A stretch of DNA of 54,335 nucleotides from Sulfuritalea sp. (GTDB lineage Bacteria > Pseudomonadota > Gammaproteobacteria > Burkholderiales > Rhodocyclaceae): the NCBI GenBank assembly GCA_016712985.1, contig JADJQA010000080.1, positions 1 to 54,335 of the forward strand. The letters run 5' to 3'. Within the stretch, counting starts at the first letter, position 1. Every line of letters starts with the position of its first letter. A program made the translations under genes and the position numbers. The notes under the pieces are model-generated. The model was not told the origin of the DNA. It saw only the letters and a program-made list of their open reading frames with translations, and ran no database searches. Positions 25,394 to 32,901 of this stretch are shown in pieces.

Positions 25394-26686
25394 ATGGGAT
25401 TTCAGCAAGGTTTGAGTGGTCTTAACGCTTCCTCCAAGTCGATTGACACCATTGGCAACAATATTGCCAACTCGGGTACGGTCGGTTTCAAAAGCGGCTC
25501 GGCACAATTCGCCGACGTCTTCGCGGCGTCCTTGAGCGGCGCCGGTGCGGCACCCGTGGGTATTGGCACGAAGATCGCGGCCGTGGTGCAGCAGTTCAGC
25601 CAGGGCAATATTTCCTCCACCAATAATCCGCTCGATACCGCAATCAATGGCGGCGGTTTCTTTCAGATGGACGACGGCTCGGGCGGAACCGTCTACGCCT
25701 GCAACGGCCAGTTTCAGCTCGACAAGGACGGCTTCATCGTCAGCGCGCAGGGTTTGCAGCTCAAGGGAGTCCCGGCTGTGAATGGTGTGATTGCGACCGG
25801 GGCGCCGGCGGTACCCTTGCGTTTGTTCGATCCGGCCCAGAGTCTGGCGGGCGCGCCCCAGGCTACGGGAACCAGTCCGGGCTCACTCGGGGTGGAGGCG
25901 AATGTCAATCTCGATTCGCGCATTGCGGTCCCGGCTGTGGCGGTGTTCAACTATGCCAACCCGGCATCCTACAACCAGTCTACCGCCGTCACCGTTTACG
26001 ACAGCCTGGGCAATCCGCACAACTATTCGATGTACTTCGTCAAGGATGCGGCGCCGAATTCCTGGACGGTCTATGCGACCGTTACCAACCCGGCCGGCGG
26101 CGTGCCCACGTTTACCGACCTGTCGACGGGAGGTCCCCTGGGAACCCTGACCTTCGATACCGGCGGCATCCTGACCTCGCCCGTTCTTTCGCAGGTGCTG
26201 ACGGACGCCGACATGGGCTTTCCGGGCGCCGTGACATCGCCTCAGACATTCCCGGTAAATTTTTCAGGCTCCACCCAGTTCGGCTCGTCGTTCTCGGTCA
26301 ACGCATTGGGCCAGGATGGCTTTGCCTCGGGGTCGCTGTCCGGCTTCAACATCAGCACGGATGGCACTTTGCTTGGCCGCTACTCGAATGGCCAGACCAA
26401 GCCCGTGGGCCAGATCGTGCTCGCCAATTTCCGCAATCCGCAGGGTTTGCAGCCTTTGGGCGACAACCGGTGGGCGCCCACGGCCGCCAGCGGCGATCCG
26501 CTTACCGGAGCACCGGGATCCTCCGGGCAGTACGGTGTCTTGCAGGGTTCCGCGCTTGAAGACTCGAATGTGGACTTGACCGCCGAACTGGTCAGCATGA
26601 TCGTGCAGCAGCGCTCCTATCAGGCCAACGCACAGACGATCAAGACCGTGGATAGTATTTTGCAGACCCTGGTTAACCTGCGCTAA
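25394..26686 (+). CDS. flgE: FlgE, hook protein
   Basis: A 430-residue hook subunit. It starts 13 bases after flgD behind AGAAGGAG. The N-terminal D0 region GFQQGLSGLNASSKSIDTIG with NNIANSGTVGFKSG, the NPLDTAINGGGFFQM block and the C-terminal ALEDSNVDLTAELVSMIVQQ followed by RSYQANAQTIKTVDSILQTL are all present. The usual YTRNGQF segment reads YACNGQF, placing an unusual cysteine in the core. A second hook-like gene (27634-28908) lies three genes downstream. Confidence 0.95.
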   Translation: MGFQQGLSGLNASSKSIDTIGNNIANSGTVGFKSGSAQFADVFAASLSGAGAAPVGIGTKIAAVVQQFSQGNISSTNNPLDTAINGGGFFQMDDGSGGTVYACNGQFQLDKDGFIVSAQGLQLKGVPAVNGVIATGAPAVPLRLFDPAQSLAGAPQATGTSPGSLGVEANVNLDSRIAVPAVAVFNYANPASYNQSTAVTVYDSLGNPHNYSMYFVKDAAPNSWTVYATVTNPAGGVPTFTDLSTGGPLGTLTFDTGGILTSPVLSQVLTDADMGFPGAVTSPQTFPVNFSGSTQFGSSFSVNALGQDGFASGSLSGFNISTDGTLLGRYSNGQTKPVGQIVLANFRNPQGLQPLGDNRWAPTAASGDPLTGAPGSSGQYGVLQGSALEDSNVDLTAELVSMIVQQRSYQANAQTIKTVDSILQTLVNLR

Positions 26687-26858
26687 GAGTCATGGGCAAC
26701 GGTGCCTTGGCTTTGCGTGGCGGGGACCCCCCTTCAGGGACCGTCAATTCCGCTTCATGCCCCAGAGGGGCGGTGCTGTGCACGCCTGGGACGCCTGCCG
26801 GCATCAACGCCGACGGCCCTGACAATGCGGCAAACCAGGCGGCGAACCGGGCGACGAC
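26687..26858. other. flgE-flgF spacer, GC-rich, no gene seen
   Basis: A 172-base gap, unusually large for this tight operon. It holds opposed short C- and G-runs (GGGGACCCCCC, CCCAGAGGGGC) that could fold, but no sigma-54 or sigma-28 site meets the spacing rule. Confidence 0.4.
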
Positions 26859-27555
26859 ATGGATCGACTGATTTACACCGCAATGACCGGAGCCAGCCAG
26901 ACGCTGAACATGCAGGCGGCGGTGGCGCACAATCTGGCGAATGTCAATACGGTAGGCTATCGGGCCGAGGAGCATCGCTTGCGGGCTGTCCCGCTGCAGT
27001 CGAATGCCCAGCCGCAGGGCTTGCCGACGCGTGCTTTTGTCGTCGAAGCCAACACCCATACCAGGGGCGGGCTGGATTGCCGTGCAACTGCAGGATGGTA
27101 GCGAGGCCTATACCCGCGCCGGCGCCTTTGAAATCAGTGTCAACGGGGTTGTGCAGACGCGTGGCGGCCTGACGGTGCTGGGCGATGGCGGCGCGATCTC
27201 CATTCCGCCCGAGGTGGCGCTCAGTGTTGGCGTCGATGGAACGATCTCGACGCTGCCGGAAACTGGCGAGCGGAAGACGGCGAGCAGTATTGGCCGCTTC
27301 AAGCTGGTCAATCCACCGGAGGGCGACCTGGTCCGTGGCGCGGATGGTCTGTTTCGCCTGCGTGACGGCGGCGCTGCATCGGCCGACGAGAGCGTCAGAC
27401 TGGTCGCGGGGAGTGTCGAAGGCAGCAACGTCAATCCGGCGGAACAAATGGTGAACATGATCTCCCTGGCGCGCCTGTTTGAAATACAGATAAAAGTCTT
27501 GTCAACGGCGGATGCCAATGACCAGGCTGCAACGCAGATACTGGCTTCGCGCTAG
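26859..27555 (+). pseudogene. flgF: flgF, proximal rod protein gene with internal deletion and frameshift
   Basis: It begins normally: MDRLIYTAMTGASQTLNMQA, AVAHNLANVNTVGYRAEEH and QGLPTRAFVVEA. At about 27055-27065 the frame changes and resumes as GAGWIAVQLQDGSEAYTRAG to a normal C-terminus (GSNVNPAEQMVNMISLARLF). Between RAFVVEA and GWIAVQ the family normally has about 23 residues, including the conserved TGRxLDVAIQG-type block; only about five remain. So roughly 50-55 bases are missing and the rest is out of frame. This is more than a homopolymer error: either a true deletion or an assembly collapse. FlgF is an essential rod part in studied species, so a real loss would block the flagellum. 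Confidence 0.85.
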
Positions 27556-27633
27556 GAACATGTCATGAGCCGGACCTTGCTGATTGCCAGAACCCGCCCG
27601 AATGGACGGCAGACGAAAGAGGGGGACTGACGC

Positions 27634-28908
27634 ATGGCATTTGCAGCAAGCCTGAGCGGACTGAACGGCGCTTCGACGGCGATCGACATCATCGGCAACA
27701 ACATCTCGAATCTGCAGACTGTGGGATTCAAGACGTCGAAGGCGCGCTTCGCCGACGTACTTGCGGCTTCGCTTCCAGGGGCGCCGTCGGCGGAACTTGC
27801 AAGCGCCGGCGTCAGCGTTGCCGTGGCACGACGAAACGAGCAGGGCGGTGTCGCGCAGAGCGACAATCCGCTCGACATGGCGATCAGCGGAATGGGCTTC
27901 TTCCGCCTGAACAAGGGTGGCGAGATCACCTATTCGCGCGATGGCCGGTTTCAACTGGCCTATGATGCCAGCAGCCCGGACACCCGCGTTCTCGTCAATC
28001 CAACCGGGCGCAACGTTACCGGGTATCCCGCGACCTACGCCACCGATCCGCAGGGCGTGATAGTGACCGCGGGCGCACCCCAGGACATTTCGATCGACCT
28101 GGTGATGCCGGCGTCCGCCACCAGCCAGGTATCCCTGGGTGTCAGCCTCGATGCGCGCTCCGCTCCCCCGTTGACGGCGCCCTTCGATCCGGCCAATCCG
28201 CTCAGCTATAACAGCGCGACGGGGCTCACCGTCTATGATGATGCGGGCGCCGCCCACGATCTGCGGATGTACTTCGCCAAGCCCGGTGCGGGAAACGTCT
28301 GGGATCTCCATACCACCCTGGACGGCGGCTCGCAGACCGGGCCGGTAAATGTCGGTTTCGGCACCGATGGTTTGTTGGCGACCACCATGCCGCTGGCGGC
28401 GCAAACCTATGCGCTGGGAAGCGGCGGGAGCCTGTCCGTCGCCCTTGATTTCACCGGAAGCGTCCAGTACGGGCAAACCTTCCATGTCGACTCGATGACG
28501 CAGGATGGTTGGCGTGAAGGCACCATCGACAGCTCGAGCGGATTCAGTGTCGGCAATGACGGCGTAATTGTCGGCTATTACACCAATGGGCAGTCGCGCA
28601 AAGTGGCGCAGATCGTGCTCGCCAATTTCATCAATCCCGACGCGATGATCGGCCTGGGAGACAGCCAGTGGAGGGCGAATGAGGATCCGGTCAGAGGCTC
28701 AGGCGAGGAGATCCTGGATGTTCCGGGAGGACGTCTCGGCGGCAATGGGCTGGGCTCCATCCAGGGGTGGGCGACCGAGCAATCCAACGTCGACCTGAAC
28801 GCGGAACTGGTGGCACTGATCGAACAGCAGCGCAACTATCAAGCCAGCGCGCAGACTTTCAAGATTCTCGACGAGGTCATGCAGAACCTCGCGAACATGG
28901 GCAGGTAA
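27634..28908 (+). CDS. Second hook-like protein (FlgE paralogue) between flgF and flgG
   Basis: A 424-residue protein of the rod/hook family with FlgE domain order. The N-terminus AFAASLSGLNGASTAIDIIG with NNISNLQTVGFKTS is followed by DNPLDMAISGMGFFRLNKGG and YSRDGRFQL. A FlgE-type middle contains NPLSYNSATGLTVYDDAGAA, and the C-terminus is TEQSNVDLNAELVALIEQQ then RNYQASAQTFKILDEVMQNL. It clearly differs from FlgE at 25394 throughout, so it is no recent copy. A GAGGGGG ribosome site precedes it. The position would suit a rod or hook variant; function is unknown. FlgG follows after 73 bases. Confidence 0.88.
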   Translation: MAFAASLSGLNGASTAIDIIGNNISNLQTVGFKTSKARFADVLAASLPGAPSAELASAGVSVAVARRNEQGGVAQSDNPLDMAISGMGFFRLNKGGEITYSRDGRFQLAYDASSPDTRVLVNPTGRNVTGYPATYATDPQGVIVTAGAPQDISIDLVMPASATSQVSLGVSLDARSAPPLTAPFDPANPLSYNSATGLTVYDDAGAAHDLRMYFAKPGAGNVWDLHTTLDGGSQTGPVNVGFGTDGLLATTMPLAAQTYALGSGGSLSVALDFTGSVQYGQTFHVDSMTQDGWREGTIDSSSGFSVGNDGVIVGYYTNGQSRKVAQIVLANFINPDAMIGLGDSQWRANEDPVRGSGEEILDVPGGRLGGNGLGSIQGWATEQSNVDLNAELVALIEQQRNYQASAQTFKILDEVMQNLANMGR

Positions 28909-28981
28909 TGATGATCAATCACCAGCGAATCGATGACTTGGATACACGCCGGTTTGGCCGGCTCGCCAGGAGTATGTGCCG

Positions 28982-29764
28982 ATGATGCCTTCCCTCTGGG
29001 TTGCCAAGACCGGGCTGGATGCCCAGCAGATATCCATGGACGTCATCGCCAACAACCTTGCCAACGTCAGTACCAACGGGTTCAAGCGCTCGCGTCCGGT
29101 GTTCGAGGATCTGCTGTACCAGACCCTGCGGCAGCCGGGTGTCGCCTCTTCCCAGACGACGACCGTCCCCACGGGCCTGACGCTCGGCACCGGCGTGCAG
29201 CCGATTGCCACCGTGCATATCTTTACCCAGGGCAGCTTGCTCAAGACCGAGGGGCCGCTCGACCTGGCCATCCAGGGCAACGGCTTCTTCCAGGTACAGT
29301 TGCCCGACGGAACTCTGGCCTACACGCGCGACGGTTCGCTTACCAGGGACGCCAATGGCCAGGTTGTTACCGCGGACGGCTATCCGCTGAGTCCGTCCAT
29401 CACCGTCCCGGCGAATGCTCTCAGTATTTCGGTGTCGCGCGACGGGATTGTCACGATCAGCCAGCCGGGAGTCACCACGCCGACCCAGATAGGCCAGATA
29501 CAACTCGCCAACTTCATCAACAACGAGGGATTGCAGAGCACCGGGCAGAATCTCTATGTCGAAACCGCCTCATCGGGAACGCCGACGCCCAATACGCCCG
29601 GCGCCAACGGCGCGGGCGTGCTCAATCAGGGCTACGTCGAAAATTCCAACGTGAACGTGGCCGAGGAACTGGTGAACATGATCGTCGCGCAGCGCGCCTA
29701 CGAGATGAACTCAAGGGTCATTACCACCTCCGACCAGATGCTTGCGCGACTGAGCCAGATTTAA
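28982..29764 (+). CDS. flgG: FlgG, distal rod protein
   Basis: A 260-residue distal rod subunit. ATG 28982 lies 8 bases after AGGAG (28969-28973); a GTG at 28976 is too close to it. Family blocks: PSLWVAKTGLDAQQISMDVI, ANNLANVSTNGFKRSRPVFE, DLAIQGNGFFQVQLPDGTLA, YTRDGSLTRDANGQVVTADG and C-terminal GYVENSNVNVAEELVNMIVA then QRAYEMNSRVITTSDQML. It is intact and of normal length. Confidence 0.96.
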   Translation: MMPSLWVAKTGLDAQQISMDVIANNLANVSTNGFKRSRPVFEDLLYQTLRQPGVASSQTTTVPTGLTLGTGVQPIATVHIFTQGSLLKTEGPLDLAIQGNGFFQVQLPDGTLAYTRDGSLTRDANGQVVTADGYPLSPSITVPANALSISVSRDGIVTISQPGVTTPTQIGQIQLANFINNEGLQSTGQNLYVETASSGTPTPNTPGANGAGVLNQGYVENSNVNVAEELVNMIVAQRAYEMNSRVITTSDQMLARLSQI

Positions 29765-29781
29765 TCCCGAAGAGTGACATC

Positions 29782-30447
29782 ATGAAGCCAATCGTCTTGC
29801 TTGCCGGTATTGTCACGATGCTTTGCGGCTGTGTCGCGACCGCACCGCCCACCGCGGTCCATCAGCCGATGAGCATTCGCCCGGAAGCGCGCAGTTATTC
29901 GCCACCGAGCAGCGGCGCGATCTTCAATGTCGCTTCGGCCCGGCCTCTCTTCGAGGATCGGCGCGCGCGCTTTGTCGGCGACACGATCACCATCAACATC
30001 GTCGAGAAGGTTCAGGCATCCAAGAAGTCGGAAAACAAGGCCAACCGCAGTCACTCGGTCGATGTCACCGTTCCGACCATCATCGGCCTCCCGTTCAAGG
30101 GCATGCAGGGAACCACGCTGAGCGCAAGCGATGAAAACGATTTCACGGGCAAGGGCGAGAATACGTCGTCGAACGATTTCACCGGCACGATTACCGTGAC
30201 CGTGATCGAGGTCTACCCCAACGGCAATCTGCTGGTGTCGGGCGAAAAGCAGATCGGACTCAAGGAAGGCGAGGAGTTCGTCCGCTTCTCCGGCGTCGTC
30301 AATCCGAACAACATAACGGCCGCCAACACCGTGTTCTCGACCCATGTGGCGGATGCGCGCATCGAGTACAAGGCGAACGGCTTCCTCGACTCGGCGCAGG
30401 TCATGGGATGGCTCGGGCGCTTTTTTCTGACCTTCATGCCATTTTGA
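29782..30447 (+). CDS. flgH: FlgH, L-ring lipoprotein
   Basis: A 221-residue outer membrane L-ring lipoprotein. MKPIVLLAGIVTMLCGC is a lipoprotein signal with LCGC as lipobox. The mature part has RARFVGDTITINIVEKVQAS, GNLLVSGEKQIGLKEGEEFV, RFSGVVNPNNITAANTVFS and the C-terminal MGWLGRFFLTFMPF, all typical. The same frame is open far upstream through flgG, but that is a shadow; ATG 29782 is the only start with a signal peptide. Confidence 0.96.
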   Translation: MKPIVLLAGIVTMLCGCVATAPPTAVHQPMSIRPEARSYSPPSSGAIFNVASARPLFEDRRARFVGDTITINIVEKVQASKKSENKANRSHSVDVTVPTIIGLPFKGMQGTTLSASDENDFTGKGENTSSNDFTGTITVTVIEVYPNGNLLVSGEKQIGLKEGEEFVRFSGVVNPNNITAANTVFSTHVADARIEYKANGFLDSAQVMGWLGRFFLTFMPF

Positions 30448-30457
30448 GGAGGCGGAC

Positions 30458-31570
30458 ATGACACGAATCGAGAAAAGTTTCCTGGTGTTTCTCTGGCTGC
30501 TTGCGGCGCTCCTGGTCATGGACGCCGCTCGTGCCGAACGCATCAAGGACATCGCGTCGATTGCCGGCGTGCGCAACAACCAGTTGGTCGGCTACGGCAT
30601 TGTGGTCGGCCTGGATGGCAGTGGCGACCAGACCACGCAGACGCCGTTCACGGTCCAGAGCACGATCAACATGCTCTCGGCGATGGGCGTCAATCTGCCG
30701 CCGGGCCAGTCACTGCAATTGAAAAACGTTGCGGCCGTGATGGTGACGGCCAACTTGCCGCCCTTCGCCCGCACCGGGCAGCAGATCGACATTACCGTTT
30801 CGTCGATGGGCAACGCCAAGAGCCTGAAAGGCGGCACGCTGATTCTCACCCCGCTGAAAGGCGCGGATGGACAGATCTACGCGATGGCGCAGGGCAACGT
30901 GGTGGTGGTTGGCGCCGGCGCCGCTGCCGGGGGCTCCAAGGTGACCGTGAACCAGTTGTCGGTCGGCCTCATTGCCGGTGGCGCGACGGTTGAGCGCGAA
31001 GTGCCAATGCCGCTGGGACAGGGTGAATTCGTCAGTCTTGAATTGAGGTCGACAGACTTCGGCACGGCGCAGCGCATGGTCGCGGCGATCAATCGCGTGA
31101 TGCCGGGAACGGCCACTGCGACGGATGGCCGGCAGATTCGGTTGCGCGCACCTGCCAACGTGGATGAGCGGGTGAGTTTCATCGGACGTATCGAGGGCAT
31201 CGAGGTGATTCCGGCCCAAATGGCGGCCAAGGTGATCGTCAACAGTCGCACCGGCTCGGTGGTGATGAATCAGTCCGTGGTGATCGAGAATTGCGCGGTG
31301 GCGCATGGCTTTCTGGTGGTTTCGGTCAGCACCGACAATATCGTGAGCCAGCCCCCTCCCCTCTCTGGCGGACGGACCGCGGGCGTCGCCAATTCAGACA
31401 TCCAGATCAAGCAGCAAGGCGGTACCTTGATGAACGTCCGGGCCAGCGCCAATCTGGCCGATATCATCAACGCCTTGAATACCCTGGGCGCCAATCCGCA
31501 AGACCTGACCGCGATCCTGCAGGCGATGAAATCGGCCGGCGCCTTGCGCGCCGAGCTGGAAATCATCTGA
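30458..31570 (+). CDS. flgI: FlgI, P-ring protein
   Basis: A 370-residue periplasmic P-ring subunit built with FlgA's help. A signal peptide ends near AARA (about residue 26), followed by ERIKDIASIAGVRNNQLVGY, GIVVGLDGSGDQTTQTPFT and NMLSAMGVNLPPGQ. The C-terminal LNTLGANPQDLTAILQAMKS with AGALRAELEII is the FlgI end signature. It is 10 bases after flgH. A large spacer with a dispersed repeat follows before flgJ. Confidence 0.96.
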   Translation: MTRIEKSFLVFLWLLAALLVMDAARAERIKDIASIAGVRNNQLVGYGIVVGLDGSGDQTTQTPFTVQSTINMLSAMGVNLPPGQSLQLKNVAAVMVTANLPPFARTGQQIDITVSSMGNAKSLKGGTLILTPLKGADGQIYAMAQGNVVVVGAGAAAGGSKVTVNQLSVGLIAGGATVEREVPMPLGQGEFVSLELRSTDFGTAQRMVAAINRVMPGTATATDGRQIRLRAPANVDERVSFIGRIEGIEVIPAQMAAKVIVNSRTGSVVMNQSVVIENCAVAHGFLVVSVSTDNIVSQPPPLSGGRTAGVANSDIQIKQQGGTLMNVRASANLADIINALNTLGANPQDLTAILQAMKSAGALRAELEII

Positions 31571-31593
31571 CGCTCAGGCAGGGGACACCAGCT

Positions 31594-31692
31594 GATGATG
31601 AAACACGCGAAAGGGGGGGGGGAAGGCCCGCCCCTCCCGCCCCGCGGGAGGCTTCTAGTGCCTCGCTTCGCTCGCTATTACCAGTCGCTTCG
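31594..31692 (+). repeat. Dispersed repeat copy A in the flgI-flgJ spacer
   Basis: In order it contains GATGATGAAACACGCGAAAGG, a G-run of ten, GAAGGCCCGCCCCTCCC, CGGGAGGCTTCT, CTCGCTTCGCTCG and CTATTACCAGTCGCTTCGA. The same blocks in the same order occur on the minus strand at 39625-39727. The 220-base spacer (31571-31790) holds nothing else recognisable. An exact G10 run is also a likely place for sequencing slippage. Confidence 0.7.
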
Positions 31693-31790
31693 AGGGAGGC
31701 TGTTTCCGTTAATTGTCCTGGTCAGGGAAGTTTTTGCCCCGCTGCTTTGTCGACTGCCGCTGAACCTCCCATGCGATTCTCCGGGCTGCC

Positions 31791-32795
31791 ATGAGCTCAA
31801 GTACCAACGCCGCCGCAGCCCAGCCGAACGTCTTTGACGCAAGCAGCCTCACCGCCTTGAAACACCAGGTGAAGGGTGGCGATCCCAAGACGTTGAAGCT
31901 TGCCGCCCAGCAGTTCGAGACGTTGTTCCTGCAGATGGTCTTGAAGTCGATGCGTGACGCCACGCCTCGCACGGGCTTGTTCGACAGTGAGCAGGCGCGC
32001 ATGTACGAATCCCTGCTTGATCAGCAAATGGCCCAGGTTCTTGGGTCGAAAAGCGGGGGCACCGGCCTCGCCGCGATGATTGAAAAGCAGTTGCTGCGGC
32101 AGAACCCGGATCCACAGCCCTTTGACGGCCCCTTGCCCCTGTCGCCACCAACGCCTTCCTTCCGCTTCAGTGGGGGCCGGACGATTTCCTTGCCGCGCGA
32201 CGGGATGGAGGCGCCGCCGCCCTTGCATGATCCGCAGCATGGCGCCGCGCCCGCCTCGCGGACAGTGCCCCTCGTTTCCCCGGCGGCCGATCCGGCGCTT
32301 GCGAGTGATGGCGCAGGCGTCTCCGCCGCCGTGCGCGAGTTTGTCACCCGGTTGCAGCCGGCCGCGGCTGAAGCCAGTCGCGCGACCGGGATCCCTGCGC
32401 ATTTCATGGTGGCCCAGGCGGCGCTGGAAACCGGCTGGGGCAAGGCCGAGCCGCGTCGCCTTGATGGCAGCCCCAGCTTCAATGTGTTCGGTATCAAGGC
32501 CGGCCGCAACTGGCAGGGGCCGGTCGTCGAGGTGGCCACCACCGAGTACGTGGATGGCATTGCGCAGAAGCAGCTTGAGCGCTTCCGCGCCTACGGCTCC
32601 TACGCCGAAGCCTTCCGCGACTATTCCAGCCTGTTGTCCGGCAACCCCCGCTACGCCGGCGTGCTTGGCGTGCAGGATGCAACCGGGTTCGCCCAGGCGC
32701 TGCAACGCGCGGGTTATGCGACCGATCCGCTGTATGCGGCGAAGCTCGAGCGAATCATTGGCGGAGCGACATTGCGCCAGATCCTGGCGGGTTGA
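31791..32795 (+). CDS. flgJ: FlgJ, rod cap with peptidoglycan hydrolase domain
   Basis: A 334-residue bifunctional protein. The N-terminal rod-scaffold part (about 20-110) has LKLAAQQFETLFLQMVLKSM and LYESLL-type YESLLDQQMAQ. A Pro-rich linker joins it to a glucosaminidase domain (about 180-330) with HFMVAQAALETGWGKAE (probable catalytic Glu in ALETGWG), NVFGIKAG and YSSLLSGNPRYAGVLG. It makes the hole in the wall for the rod. It is separated from flgI by a repeat-bearing gap. Confidence 0.95.
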   Translation: MSSSTNAAAAQPNVFDASSLTALKHQVKGGDPKTLKLAAQQFETLFLQMVLKSMRDATPRTGLFDSEQARMYESLLDQQMAQVLGSKSGGTGLAAMIEKQLLRQNPDPQPFDGPLPLSPPTPSFRFSGGRTISLPRDGMEAPPPLHDPQHGAAPASRTVPLVSPAADPALASDGAGVSAAVREFVTRLQPAAAEASRATGIPAHFMVAQAALETGWGKAEPRRLDGSPSFNVFGIKAGRNWQGPVVEVATTEYVDGIAQKQLERFRAYGSYAEAFRDYSSLLSGNPRYAGVLGVQDATGFAQALQRAGYATDPLYAAKLERIIGGATLRQILAG

Positions 32796-32818
32796 TCCAG
32801 GCCAACGCTGCTTCTGGG

Positions 32819-32834
32819 TGGCACGCCCATTGCT
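32819..32834 (+). promoter_or_regulatory. Sigma-54 promoter for flgKL
   Basis: TGGCACGCCCATTGCT is an excellent match to TGGCAC-N5-TTGCA, with GG and GC 10 bases apart. It lies 68 bases before flgK and just upstream of a sigma-28 candidate. Confidence 0.78.
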
Positions 32835-32851
32835 CCAAGTGAAGTAAAGAC

Positions 32852-32878
32852 TCAACTAACGGCAACTTCTGCCGTTAT
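32852..32878 (+). promoter_or_regulatory. Sigma-28 promoter for flgKL, with overlapping hairpin
   Basis: TCAA (32852-32855), a 15-base spacer and GCCGTTAT (32871-32878) fit the FliA pattern well. A perfect inverted repeat, TAACGGCA (32857-32864) and TGCCGTTA (32870-32877), covers the spacer and -10. It could be a flgJ terminator stem or a regulator site. The flgK start is 24 bases on. Confidence 0.65.
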
Positions 32879-32901
32879 TGAGCCAAATACACGGAGTAAC
32901 C

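Noticed and set aside
28933..30447. Plus-strand frame of 504 codons running through flgG into flgH
   Set aside because: Only the last 221 codons are a protein (FlgH, with its own lipoprotein signal at 29782); the upstream part is an out-of-frame reading of flgG.
31613..31622. G10 tract as a phase-variation switch
   Set aside because: It lies in a non-coding repeat between flgI and flgJ, without a frame or promoter to switch.
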